The notes beneath the pieces were generated by a model. That model worked only from the letters and a program-made list of their open reading frames with translations, was not told where the DNA came from and ran no database searches. Shown here piece by piece: positions 25,616 to 33,734 of a DNA stretch of 54,204 nucleotides (positions within the stretch are counted from its first letter, which is position 1; each line of letters begins with the position of its first letter). Location of the stretch: positions 1 to 54,204 of the forward strand of contig JAGVWA010000014.1 of assembly GCA_018304505.1 (NCBI GenBank), in the 5' to 3' direction. This stretch comes from Nanobdellati archaeon. Its GTDB lineage: Archaea > B1Sed10-29 > JAGVWA01. Both the position numbers and the translations under genes were made by a program.

Positions 25616-26848
25616 ATGGCAGATGTGTTATTTTCAATTTCTATAATCGGCGCTATCATCTTGGTGGGCTTTCTTGGGAACGTGCTTTTTAAGAAAACAA
25701 GTGTCCCAAGCACGCTATGGCTTATTATTTTTGGTATGGTCTTGAGTTTTTTGGGCCTTGCGGGCACGGCTGAGGCTATTGATTTTGCGGGCCTTGTCGG
25801 GGCAATTGCAATTATCGCAATCCTCTCTGACGGCGGCATGAGCCTAAATCTGAAGGAAGTCCTTGCTCACGGGCACCTTGGCTGGCTTTTGCTTATGATG
25901 GGGCTGGTTTCCTCAATGTTCTCAAGCATTGTTGTTCTGGGCCTTTTTGGTTTTCCCCTGGAAATCGGGCTGCTGGTCGGCCTGATAATAGCGGGTACAA
26001 GTTCATCTGTGGTAATTCCAATAATGGTTTCCTTGAGGGTCTCGGACAGGATCAAGTCAATCCTCTCTATTGAATCTATTGCGGATACATTCTCGATATT
26101 GTTTGCTTTGCTGCTAATGGAATTTCTGTCAGGTGAGATGGAGTTGTTGCCAGGTACCCTTCTTCAAGCGATTTCTTCAGAGCTAATTTCAGCAATCTTC
26201 ATTGGTGGCTTGCTTGGTTTTGCATTGGCTTCGCTTATCGTAAGGCTTAGGAAGCATGAGTTTTTTTATTCCGCTTTGTTAGGGGCCCTGCTTTTGTTGT
26301 ACGTGTTTGCAGAGACGTTTGGTGCCAACGGGGCACTGGCAATATTTTCGGCGGGATTGATAATTGGCAATGCGCACGTCATTCAAAAGGCAATCTTTCC
26401 AAGGGGGCATTTTGAAAAAATGGACCGCGATGTTGGCAGGACCCATTCATTAATCGCTTTCCTAATTCGTGTGTTCTTCTTCGTGTTCCTTGGAATGTTG
26501 GTTGGGCTACCCGACACGCGATTTTTATTAATAGGGTTTATTGTTGTCACGGTTGTGCTTTTAGTTAGGATAGCATATATCCATTTCTTATCAAAAGCAG
26601 GGATGGTAGAGTTTTCTTTAATGGAAAAACGCTTGGCCTCTATCATTATTCCAAGGGGCCTGTCAGCTGCGGTTTTGTCAACCTTTGCTTATTCATTCAA
26701 TCTCCCGTTTGCTGGCGAGGTTGTCCAGATAGTGTTTTCGATAATATTGTTTTCGATAGTCTTCACAACAGCCGGTGTTTTCGTCAGCTTAAGGGACACG
26801 GGTGCGCACGCCAACGTGCGAAGAAATTTTAGGGGGGCGAAAGTGTGA
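25616..26848 (+). CDS. CPA2-type cation/proton antiporter (Kef/NhaS-like)
   Basis: This is a Na+ or K+/H+ antiporter of the cytoplasmic membrane. The 410-residue protein has about 12 membrane helices and family motifs such as LSDGGMSLNLKEV, GTSSSVVIPIM and IPRGLSAAVLSTFA. No RCK/TrkA nucleotide-binding domain follows. ATG 25616 lies 28 nt after a TATTTAAA box, so leaderless or nearly so. The next gene overlaps its stop (GTGA), suggesting coupled expression. Confidence 0.88.
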   Translation: MADVLFSISIIGAIILVGFLGNVLFKKTSVPSTLWLIIFGMVLSFLGLAGTAEAIDFAGLVGAIAIIAILSDGGMSLNLKEVLAHGHLGWLLLMMGLVSSMFSSIVVLGLFGFPLEIGLLVGLIIAGTSSSVVIPIMVSLRVSDRIKSILSIESIADTFSILFALLLMEFLSGEMELLPGTLLQAISSELISAIFIGGLLGFALASLIVRLRKHEFFYSALLGALLLLYVFAETFGANGALAIFSAGLIIGNAHVIQKAIFPRGHFEKMDRDVGRTHSLIAFLIRVFFFVFLGMLVGLPDTRFLLIGFIVVTVVLLVRIAYIHFLSKAGMVEFSLMEKRLASIIIPRGLSAAVLSTFAYSFNLPFAGEVVQIVFSIILFSIVFTTAGVFVSLRDTGAHANVRRNFRGAKV

Positions 26849-27585
26849 GTTTTGGATTGCAGTTTAAGATGGTGCCAGGGCAGGTTATTTCTCAAGCCTT
26901 TTACCAAGAGCGCCCATTGCCAAAAACATTTTTGGATAAAGCGCGAAAAAAAGACCCCGAAGCATTCCGGTTTTTGCATGAAGGGTATATAAGTTCTCTC
27001 GAGAATGGAAGTTTCAACAAGGCTATCGGCTCTAGAGCCAATGATTTATTAGAATGGGTAAAAAAACAAAAGGAAGCCAAGCAGATGATTCGCGAGGCAG
27101 AACTGCACAAGAAAGGGGTTGAGAAGCAATGGAATGGCCTCAAGGAAAAGTTGTTGCCATGGATTGAGGAGCTGTCTGGTTTTCAATTACCTGATTTCTC
27201 ACTGCCGGTTTATGTGCTTCACCCAAAGCAACGTGCTGGGCATTATATTGCAAACCCACCGCGCATATATTGGGCTACAGGCGACAAATGGAAAAATTAC
27301 TCAAGTGTTTACATGTGCCACGAGATCATGCATTTTCTTACGGAAAAACCAGGCCATAACGTAAGACACGCTGTCCTGCACGCAATCATCGAGTTGGCAA
27401 CTGACAATGAAATTCGCATAAGGCTGAACAAAGCCCCGAGGAAATATACTCTTGAGGGGCATGTTGAATTGAAGGTGCTGAGGGAAAAGTGTTACCCCCA
27501 TTGGAAAAAATACCTCGAGAAAAAGACGTACAGAAATATCCTAGAACTCGCTGCGCATTGCTCTGAGAAAGTGAAGAAAAAATGA
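26845..27585 (+). CDS. Putative zinc metallopeptidase-like protein
   Basis: This is a 246-residue protein of unknown family. It has the zinc-peptidase motif HEIMH (His159, His163) followed by helices (HAVLHAIIELATDNEI) that could supply a third ligand, and a preceding strand YVLHPKQRAGHYI, as in zincin folds. No signal peptide is visible, so it is probably cytoplasmic. GTG 26845 overlaps the antiporter stop; ATG 26869 is an alternative. The last codon lies two bases from the tRNA-Gly end on the other strand. Confidence 0.55.
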   Translation: MSFGLQFKMVPGQVISQAFYQERPLPKTFLDKARKKDPEAFRFLHEGYISSLENGSFNKAIGSRANDLLEWVKKQKEAKQMIREAELHKKGVEKQWNGLKEKLLPWIEELSGFQLPDFSLPVYVLHPKQRAGHYIANPPRIYWATGDKWKNYSSVYMCHEIMHFLTEKPGHNVRHAVLHAIIELATDNEIRIRLNKAPRKYTLEGHVELKVLREKCYPHWKKYLEKKTYRNILELAAHCSEKVKKK

Positions 27586-27586
27586 G

Positions 27587-27740
27587 TGCACCTAGCGGGA
27601 TTTGAACCCGCGCCACAAGCTGTTTCCCGCGGGTCTCATTAACCACTCAACCTCGCCGGAGGCGAGAGTTGTGTTTCGGGTGTCGAGAGGGGGAAACCCT
27701 TCGTTGGGAAGCTTGAGTCATGCCCCTAGACTATAGGTGC
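27587..27740 (-). tRNA. tRNA-Gly(CCC) with 83-nt intron at 37/38
   Basis: Acceptor GCACCTA/TAGGTGC, D-arm, anticodon stem CAAGC/GCTTG and T-arm GCGGG-TTCAAAT-CCCGC are intact. The loop is TTCCCA-A after removal of intron 27622-27704. The junction is a textbook bulge-helix-bulge: outer stem CAAGC/GCTTG, bulge ACA, helix TTCC/GGAA, bulge CAA. Anticodon CCC. Confidence 0.93.
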
Positions 27741-27783
27741 GCTGCTGTGAAATGTTTATATAGCTACGATGTATTTTAACTTT

Positions 27784-28083
27784 ATGAACGGCTCACGCGG
27801 ATCATCTGCGGCAACGGCAATCATCTTAGTGCTTGTGCTCATTATACTTGTGGTCCTCTTTGTTTATCTCACTGCGCCTACTGAATATGATGACCCCAAA
27901 CTGAGGGCCGCGCGCGCAAAAGCAGTTGATGCATGCGAAACTCCGATAAAGTACCAGATTGGCGGCATTGACCCGAAGCTCGCTTGCCAGGCCTCACTGG
28001 CGATATGCGACAAGATGCCAGGCCTTGATAAAGTGGAGTGCTACGTTGGGCTGGAAGGCTTCCGGGCGCAGCCAACAGAATGA
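27784..28083 (+). CDS. Small single-helix membrane protein
   Basis: This is a 99-residue protein with one N-terminal membrane helix (about 12-32), then a polar domain with four Cys (CETP, LACQA, ICDK, ECYV) that could form two disulfides outside. The TATA box at about 27755-27762 sits 25 nt before ATG 27784 (leaderless). It is followed closely by the histidine phosphatase gene. No family is recognised. Confidence 0.65.
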   Translation: MNGSRGSSAATAIILVLVLIILVVLFVYLTAPTEYDDPKLRAARAKAVDACETPIKYQIGGIDPKLACQASLAICDKMPGLDKVECYVGLEGFRAQPTE

Positions 28084-28102
28084 GTTATTGGATACTGGTT
28101 TT

Positions 28103-28711
28103 ATGGTACAAACAATTTTCCTGCTACGTCATGCTGAGTCAGAGTCTAACGTGCAGAAGTACTATGGCGGCTGGACGGATTCGCCGCTAACTGATCTTGG
28201 GCGAAAGCAGGCAGGCATCCTCGGCAGGAGGCTGTTGCGTGAAAACATCGGCAAGGCGTACTGTTCTGATCTTGCAAGGGCAAGGCAGACGTTTCAGGCG
28301 ATTGGCTTGCAGTGTCCAATTGAATATGCAGAGGCGCTACGTGAAAAGAACTACGGCATCATGGAAGGCAAACCCTGGACTGACGCAGAGGAACATCGGC
28401 AGGCGCACTTTAATCAAGAGCACAAGTTCGAAAAAGGCGAATCGGTAGTTGAAGTTCAGAAACGCGTTGTGGACTTCTTCAATAGCAAAGTTTTAAAATC
28501 GTCAGAGGAAAAAGTGATTGTGGTGTCTCATCACAACCCCCTCGTTGCATTGGCGTGCCACGTTATTGGTCTTGATTTGAAAAACTGGAGGCACTTGCAG
28601 ATCGGAAATGCGGGCCTGTGCATTCTGAATTTTGAAGAGGGCATCTGGAGAATTAAGTTGTGGAATTCATTGTCGCACTTTGGCCTGCAGAATGATGGGC
28701 CGCTTTATTGA
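28103..28711 (+). CDS. Histidine phosphatase (phosphoglycerate mutase-like)
   Basis: This is a histidine phosphatase superfamily enzyme that works through a phospho-His intermediate. The 202-residue protein has the signature LLRHAESESN (His10), the acid position near EALREKNYGIMEG, and the second His in VVSHHNPLVAL. The substrate cannot be told; cofactor-dependent mutase or a small-metabolite phosphatase are both possible. ATG 28103 lies 20 bp after the previous stop, so they may be co-transcribed. Confidence 0.88.
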   Translation: MVQTIFLLRHAESESNVQKYYGGWTDSPLTDLGRKQAGILGRRLLRENIGKAYCSDLARARQTFQAIGLQCPIEYAEALREKNYGIMEGKPWTDAEEHRQAHFNQEHKFEKGESVVEVQKRVVDFFNSKVLKSSEEKVIVVSHHNPLVALACHVIGLDLKNWRHLQIGNAGLCILNFEEGIWRIKLWNSLSHFGLQNDGPLY

Positions 28712-28714
28712 GTT

Positions 28715-29266
28715 TCACTGGTGCGACCTTGTGCGCGCGTGAATGGCTTTTGCTGCTGCCTTTGGTTTCGCAGCCTTTGCGTGGCGAATTTCTGCCTGCT
28801 CTCTTTGCAGCGCGGTTCTTACTGCCGCGCGCTCGCGCTCTTTCTTTGCTGCTAGTTGCTGTGCACGTCTAACGTCGCTTGCTTCCCTAGCCAGTTCCAC
28901 TTTCCGTTGGCCAGCCATGCCTTCAAAGCCCCGCCTCATTTGGGCAACCCTGTCTAATGGAGTTACGGGCCTGGCAACGGGGGGTAAAGTTGGTTTCCGT
29001 GCCTGAATCCCGGGGCTTGCGTATAGCTGTTTTGCCCTTGGAAGTGGAGCCTGTTGTGGCCCGACGTTAGTTATGGGCCTTGCTGCTTTCGGTGCTTCGT
29101 GTCGCATGCCCATGCCCCTCCGGGCTTGTGATATCTGCTGCCCTTTTGGCGCTTTTAGCTGATAGGGTATTGCCGGCGCTGGCGGTTTCGGCGGCTGCCT
29201 AACAGGCGGAACTGGGGGGCGTGCTGCGTTTTTTGGTTTCCTTCTGAAGCGGTCTAGGATGCCCAT
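28715..29266 (-). CDS. Basic Pro-rich and coiled-coil protein
   Basis: This is a 183-residue very basic protein. Residues 1-100 are rich in Pro, Gln, Arg and Lys (PPVPPVRQPPKPPAP), and residues 105-180 form a charged helix. The start MGILDRFRRKPK resembles the beginning of membrane-proximal proteins of some archaea, but I do not recognise the family. A TATA box at about 29287-29293 fits ATG 29266. Confidence 0.6.
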   Translation of the reverse strand: MGILDRFRRKPKNAARPPVPPVRQPPKPPAPAIPYQLKAPKGQQISQARRGMGMRHEAPKAARPITNVGPQQAPLPRAKQLYASPGIQARKPTLPPVARPVTPLDRVAQMRRGFEGMAGQRKVELAREASDVRRAQQLAAKKERERAAVRTALQREQAEIRHAKAAKPKAAAKAIHARTRSHQ

Positions 29267-29391
29267 ATATTACTCACGCTGTGCTGTTATATAAAGGTTT
29301 CAGGTTCTTGCAGAAAAAAGAAAAAAAGAAAGGGGGCGTGATCATTGTGGGGCCAGCTTAACCACGCTCATTTTTTCTATTGCACGAATCG

Positions 29392-29820
29392 TTATGCGAG
29401 CCGCTCTAGTATGTACGCGTTCACCTGCTCGGCTTTGTTTTTTATGTTGCCCCGATAGACGATGTGCTTGTCGATTTCAGCTGGCTTAAATGTTTCAATC
29501 ACGTGGCTCATAGCGCTTTCGATGTCGAAGTCCTTGCAGGAGTAGATGTCCATTGTGAAGTGCCTGTTCTTCGGAAAGGTGTGTATGGCAATATGACTTT
29601 CGGCAATGATTACAAAACCAGTCACCCCGACGTCAGTGGGGGTCCTCTGCCTCACGACGTATGGCCGCGTCATTTTCGTCATGTTGATTTTCTCGGGCAG
29701 GTTATCAAGAAGTTCGTATACGTTATCTATGCTGTTCAGGGTTTCTTCGTTACAGCCGTACCCTTCAATCATGAGGTGCGGGCCGTACATGTCTCGGTAT
29801 GTGTTTTTGGGATGAATCAA
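29392..29820 (-). CDS. speD: S-adenosylmethionine decarboxylase (SpeD/SpeH type)
   Basis: This pyruvoyl enzyme makes decarboxylated AdoMet for spermidine synthesis. The 142-residue proenzyme has the self-cleavage site E74-S75 in AESHIAIHTFP; Ser75 becomes the pyruvoyl group. The partner motif is MDIYSCKDFD with Cys. The start appears to be TTG 29820 with GGAGG nearby; ATG 29790 (MYGPHLMIEGYGC) also fits the family. An arginine decarboxylase role, known for crenarchaeal homologues, cannot be excluded. Confidence 0.9.
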   Translation of the reverse strand: MIHPKNTYRDMYGPHLMIEGYGCNEETLNSIDNVYELLDNLPEKINMTKMTRPYVVRQRTPTDVGVTGFVIIAESHIAIHTFPKNRHFTMDIYSCKDFDIESAMSHVIETFKPAEIDKHIVYRGNIKNKAEQVNAYILERLA

Positions 29821-29957
29821 ATCGCCTCCAGTATGGCCTTTTTGAAACCGCAGAACAAAGTCTTTTGGCTCGTAGGGGCTTTTGCGTTCATTCGAACTTT
29901 TTTAATAATGCAATAGCGAGTATTTAAGTGTATTCCCCGAGGAGATTTAGGGGCAGT

Positions 29958-30572
29958 TTAGAAGCCGAGTTTTTCTTTCACAAACACAATCGTGATGCGC
30001 CCTGGCATTACTTCCTTGTGAACAATGAGTTCTTTGTTTATGCCGCTGTGCATGCTGTAAGCCTTCAAGGCACGCTGGTCTTCAAGCGGGAATGCGTATT
30101 CTTCGATTCGTTTGAAACCGTCATCGAGGTTCTTGACGATCTTCTGCGTGCCGATTACAAATATTTGCTTTTTTGCGCCGAAAGCGTAAGTGCCTAATTG
30201 ACTGCCGGTGTTTGAGGCAATAACTAGTTTTCCGTCTTCTGTCACTGCATGAACACTACCTATCGCGAAATCGACAGCCGCTGAGGCACGGCGCATTGCG
30301 TCGCGCTGTTCCTTTTCGTCAATGCCGCGAATTTTGTTGGCAACTGAATCGTACTTTTCGGATTCGTTGATCGCTTTTGGTATGCCGATCGCTTCTAGTG
30401 TCATGGAGCTCATTAGGTTGACTTCTGCGCCTTGCGGTATCAGCTCCAGGGTTTTGTCCAATGCATCGGCTGCGTTTTCTACAATTAGTACTTGCATGCC
30501 GTTGCTTTCCAGCGCCGCTTTTGTTTTATCAATTACCTCATCAGTTGCGAGTTCGTCCCATGCCATTTTCAT
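29958..30572 (-). CDS. LUD-domain protein (LutC/YkgG-like)
   Basis: LUD-domain proteins occur in lactate-utilisation iron-sulfur complexes, but many archaeal members are stand-alone with unknown substrate. The 204-residue protein has the family segments GAEVNLMSSMTLEAIGI, VDFAIGSVHAVTEDG and VIASNTGSQLGTYAFG, with VIGTQKIVKNLDDG. No Cys-rich iron-sulfur motif is present and no lutA or lutB is adjacent. ATG 30572 was chosen. Confidence 0.85.
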   Translation of the reverse strand: MKMAWDELATDEVIDKTKAALESNGMQVLIVENAADALDKTLELIPQGAEVNLMSSMTLEAIGIPKAINESEKYDSVANKIRGIDEKEQRDAMRRASAAVDFAIGSVHAVTEDGKLVIASNTGSQLGTYAFGAKKQIFVIGTQKIVKNLDDGFKRIEEYAFPLEDQRALKAYSMHSGINKELIVHKEVMPGRITIVFVKEKLGF

Positions 30573-30656
30573 CAATCCAGTTTGCGTGTTTGTTTAGGGA
30601 TATGTTGTTTTAGGTTATTAAGTTATGCTTGTTTATTTTGTATGCATCGGTTATCA

Positions 30657-31355
30657 TCAGAGGGAATGAGAGATGGCTTTTATAATGAAATCGTATCGTT
30701 GGTAAGTGTTAGGCTCAAACTGCATTTCAAAGTTATATTCCAGCACTTTGTTTTTTATTGAGTCGATTGTTTTTTCCGCAATGCTAACAGGTTTTTTGCC
30801 CCTGCTGAAAACAATCATCGTGTTTGGGGAATTTGCATCTAATTTATTTATAAGTTTTCTTTCAAGGTCCTTTGGTTTGTCTTCGGCTTTTATAAATAAA
30901 AAATACTTGTCAAGATTGTCTAGTAATGAGTTGATCTGCTCTTCCAGGCTCTTTTCATCATTTGCGTCCTGTAAAAGGAGGCCAAGGTATCTGCTAAGAA
31001 TCCCTCTTTGGCTTATTTCAGCAATCCGCCTACCGCTTGCCCCCCAGTTGGAATATACTTTGTCTAGAAGTTGGTTAAGGGCCTTATGCTTTTTGTTTTC
31101 TTCAAGTTCTTTGAGGTGGTATCCAATTTGTATTTGTAGTAAGTATTCCCTGCTTTTGATGTATCTACGTAGTAATTTCAATTCTGGTTTTTTTCTGTTG
31201 TTTTCAATTTCTTTGATTGTCTCGGTATTCTCGATGAAGGCTAGATCACCAGACTTGAATCTTTCGATGTATTGTTTAAGGTCTTTTTTAAATGTGGTTA
31301 TGGCTCCCTCGGTCATCCCCTTAAAAGCGTTTTCAACAAATTTATCAGGGTCCAT
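30657..31355 (-). CDS. Helical protein of unknown function, second of an AT-rich pair
   Basis: This is a 232-residue protein, mostly helical and Lys/Glu/Leu-rich. A short segment TMIVFSRGKKPVSIAEKTID near the C-terminus could belong to an alpha/beta fold. The codon use is more AT-rich than in the flanking genes. It overlaps the end of the preceding small gene by 11 bp, so the two are translated together. No known toxin or nuclease motif is evident. Confidence 0.6.
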   Translation of the reverse strand: MDPDKFVENAFKGMTEGAITTFKKDLKQYIERFKSGDLAFIENTETIKEIENNRKKPELKLLRRYIKSREYLLQIQIGYHLKELEENKKHKALNQLLDKVYSNWGASGRRIAEISQRGILSRYLGLLLQDANDEKSLEEQINSLLDNLDKYFLFIKAEDKPKDLERKLINKLDANSPNTMIVFSRGKKPVSIAEKTIDSIKNKVLEYNFEMQFEPNTYQRYDFIIKAISHSL

Positions 31356-31590
31356 TTTGATAATCCTCTAAATATGATGCTATACTTATTGGATTATCAT
31401 CAAGGAGCACAGTGCTTCCTGGGAAGATAGCCATGTTTGAAAGTTTGACCTCATCATTGGTGTATCTGTCCCTTACCCGTTCTCGTGTTTTAGGGTCTAC
31501 CACGAATTTACCATCTGAATCATAGCCCAGTTCTCTTAGAAGCATTGTTTTTGATTCTGTTGGCAGATCCTTCATAGCTATTAGTTCCAT
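31345..31590 (-). CDS. Small acidic protein, first of an AT-rich pair
   Basis: This is an 81-residue protein starting MELIAMKDLPTESK. GGGGA precedes ATG 31590 at good spacing, so I prefer it to the earlier start at 31614. The gene pair resembles the layout of two-gene toxin-antitoxin or accessory modules (small first gene overlapping a larger second), but no domain supports that. Confidence 0.6.
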   Translation of the reverse strand: MELIAMKDLPTESKTMLLRELGYDSDGKFVVDPKTRERVRDRYTNDEVKLSNMAIFPGSTVLLDDNPISIASYLEDYQNGP

Positions 31591-31694
31591 GCTTATCCCC
31601 GTATGAATTAACATAAAGCGACTTTATAAGCCTTTGTTAGATAATCCAGATGATTTTCTGTTGTTTCGTGTTTATAAAATTAATGTGCACGGGT

Positions 31695-31718
31695 CTGGTT
31701 TTAACTAGTTTAAACCAG
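31695..31718. promoter_or_regulatory. 24-bp near-perfect palindrome
   Basis: CTGGTTTTAACT/AGTTTAAACCAG matches itself inverted at 11 of 12 positions. It sits in a 257-bp gene-free gap upstream of the AT-rich pair (31345-31590) and downstream of tRNA-Asn. It could be a regulator site or a terminator. A second, weaker repeat (ACAGAAC...GTTCTGT) lies near 31776-31805. The rest of the gap holds no visible gene. Confidence 0.35.
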
Positions 31719-31871
31719 TTGGGTTACAAACTAACCAATAACCGCCCTTCAATTCATTGGTAGGGGTATGTCAGTACAGAACCGTATTTAAGTTTTTCTG
31801 TTCTGTGGCAGACCAGGTTTGGAAAAGCAATTTGCAAGAGAATAATTTAATTGGCTTTAGGTAATTGTGAG

Positions 31872-31945
31872 CGCCCGAGACGGGATTTGAACCTGTGACC
31901 TGTCGGTTAACAGCCGACCGCTCCGCCGAACTAAGCTACTCGGGC
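31872..31945 (-). tRNA. tRNA-Asn(GTT)
   Basis: Acceptor GCCCGAG/CTCGGGC with discriminator G, D-arm, anticodon arm with loop CTGTTAA (anticodon GTT), and T-arm CACAGG-TTCAAAT-type are intact. No intron. Confidence 0.95.
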
Positions 31946-32027
31946 ATTGGATTTAGATTGTAGAATAGGTTATATAAAAAAGGTTTATATGGGTCCAACG
32001 AGTTCTGGGCCCATTAAAGTTGGTTAA

Positions 32028-32420
32028 TTAATTTGGCGAGTTGTTCTTCAAATAGAAGTACACAGTTCGCAGTGGCATGTTCACGTTTTCTGAGATTTGT
32101 TTTACTGGAACGCCTGTTTTGCGCTGGTCAAAAATAGCTTTCACTGTCGCGTCTTCGTATTTCACTGGCCTGCCGACCTTGAAGTCGCCGGATGTGAACT
32201 TTATGCTCTTTTCCTGCAGTTGCTGGAACACCTTTTTGCTCGTCTGTGCATATAGGCTTGGGGGGCATGACAAGTTTTCTAGAGTTGGGCATTGTGCCAG
32301 CGTAGCTTGTACAATGTCAAGTGTTGGTCTTAGGTTAACGTAAACGTGCTTGTGGTCTCCCTTTATTTTCTTTATGTTTTTAATCAAAGTTTTTTTGTCT
32401 TTTCCTCTGATAACGTGCAT
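32028..32420 (-). CDS. HTH DNA-binding protein (resolvase-type HTH)
   Basis: This is a 130-residue protein. The C-terminal 50 residues (GRPVKYEDATVKAIFDQRK, then PVKQISENVNMPLRTVYFYL) form a Hin/homeodomain-like helix-turn-helix. The N-terminal 75 residues form an unknown small alpha/beta domain, perhaps a sensor. AGGTGA lies just before ATG 32420. A perfect 8-bp inverted repeat at its promoter (32461-32487) suggests it represses itself. Confidence 0.75.
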   Translation of the reverse strand: MHVIRGKDKKTLIKNIKKIKGDHKHVYVNLRPTLDIVQATLAQCPTLENLSCPPSLYAQTSKKVFQQLQEKSIKFTSGDFKVGRPVKYEDATVKAIFDQRKTGVPVKQISENVNMPLRTVYFYLKNNSPN

Positions 32421-32460
32421 TTCATTTCACCTTCGCTTTAGTTGGTATGGGGCAATCAAA

Positions 32461-32498
32461 AATATTGCGTAATGTTTGTGCAATATTGTGTATATAAA
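32461..32498 (-). promoter_or_regulatory. Promoter and likely operator of the HTH gene
   Basis: The TATA box is at 32491-32498 (minus strand TTTATATA). AATATTGC at 32461-32468 and GCAATATT at 32480-32487 form a perfect inverted repeat with an 11-bp spacer, between the TATA box and the expected transcript start. This is the usual position of an archaeal autorepressor site. Confidence 0.55.
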
Positions 32499-32555
32499 GG
32501 TTTTGTTACAATTGGGTAGTGGTTATTTTCTAATAAATTATTGCAAACGCGTGCC

Positions 32556-33701
32556 CTAATCGAGGAAGTCGCGCTTTTCGAGCTTTTCAGGGATGTACTC
32601 CTCACTTATGAACGTCAGGCGTTTTTTGGCAAGGCTCTGCAACTCGGCCTTTATGCCCTTGTTAATGCTCATCTTGAGCTCAGTTTGCCATCGCGGGCTT
32701 TGGAACACTGGATAGCTGAGCATTTCCTTTGCGCGGGCGATGTCTACTGGTTTTTGCTTAAGCGCAATGTCTTCAAGGCCATAGTTCACAACGTCAGTCA
32801 ATGTGAGGCCAACGAAATTCGCAGTTGGGGTCGCTAGCTGTTCGCTAGTATGGGGCAAGGCGTACGAGCCGTATTTCAGTACAGAGTAGATGTACCATCC
32901 CCAGGGGTCTGCATCAGTGAAAACATAAATCGGTAACTTGAATTCGTTGCTGAATCTGTGCAGGAGCCTTCTTGCGCCTCTTGTGCTTTGTCCTTGGGTT
33001 GCTATGAGAATGCAGTTCATGTCTTTCCATATCCTGTCTTCGTGTAGGCGCTCCCAGACGGCGTTTTTCTCTACATATAGAACGAAGTCTGCGTCAATGC
33101 TTTTGAAATGCACGTCATCTGTTATTGAGGGTATGGCCCATCCTCCGCTGCCGAGTTTGCTCCAGTTGATCTCATCTCCCTGGCTCTCGATTACTACATT
33201 GCCAACGACAGAACCCTTTTTGTCTGCCTGCAAGTTCAGGTCTTCCCGCAGTACGCCAAGGGCTACCTCTAAATCTTCGGAAATCACGTTTGATTCTTTT
33301 TGATCATTAACTATGGCTTCTTTTTGCCCAGGAACTTTTATGTTCAAGAGCATGTAGTACAGGTCCCTGATTGTGGCATGCAAGTTTTCCCTGAGCAAAT
33401 CATCCTTGCACGCTTGTGCAACCGCGAGCATTTGCGCAAACTTTTTGGTATGAGACACGTTCATGTAGCGCCTCTTGATAACCTTATCGCCGGGCATTAT
33501 GATGTTTGTTTCAGGATGGTGATAAGCGTTTGATTTCCCCCTTAGTGGAACGGTGAGGTACGGGGCCTGGTCTTTCTTTATGTCTTCGACAACTTCCTTT
33601 GCCAGCTGTTCTATCTTATCGATTGTCTCGAGCCTCTTTTTCCGCTGCGCTTCAGTCTCTGGTATTCTGAATTTTTCCCTACTTGTTTGCTTTTTTGCCA
33701 T
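32556..33701 (-). CDS. top6A: DNA topoisomerase VI subunit A
   Basis: Top6A is the Spo11-like DNA-cleaving subunit. The 381-residue protein has the catalytic Tyr (Tyr116, in TIRDLYYMLL) and a Toprim domain with acidic residues in VFTDADPWGWYIYSVLK. ATG 33701 is chosen; a start three codons earlier is equally possible. It follows top6B by 33 bp in the order B then A, as in most archaea. Confidence 0.97.
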   Translation of the reverse strand: MAKKQTSREKFRIPETEAQRKKRLETIDKIEQLAKEVVEDIKKDQAPYLTVPLRGKSNAYHHPETNIIMPGDKVIKRRYMNVSHTKKFAQMLAVAQACKDDLLRENLHATIRDLYYMLLNIKVPGQKEAIVNDQKESNVISEDLEVALGVLREDLNLQADKKGSVVGNVVIESQGDEINWSKLGSGGWAIPSITDDVHFKSIDADFVLYVEKNAVWERLHEDRIWKDMNCILIATQGQSTRGARRLLHRFSNEFKLPIYVFTDADPWGWYIYSVLKYGSYALPHTSEQLATPTANFVGLTLTDVVNYGLEDIALKQKPVDIARAKEMLSYPVFQSPRWQTELKMSINKGIKAELQSLAKKRLTFISEEYIPEKLEKRDFLD

Positions 33702-33734
33702 GTTCATCACTGATCGTTATTTTACTACTACTGC

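Noticed and set aside
30657-31590. Firm call of a toxin-antitoxin system
   Set aside because: No toxin, nuclease, nucleotidyltransferase or antitoxin domain could be seen; only the layout suggests it.
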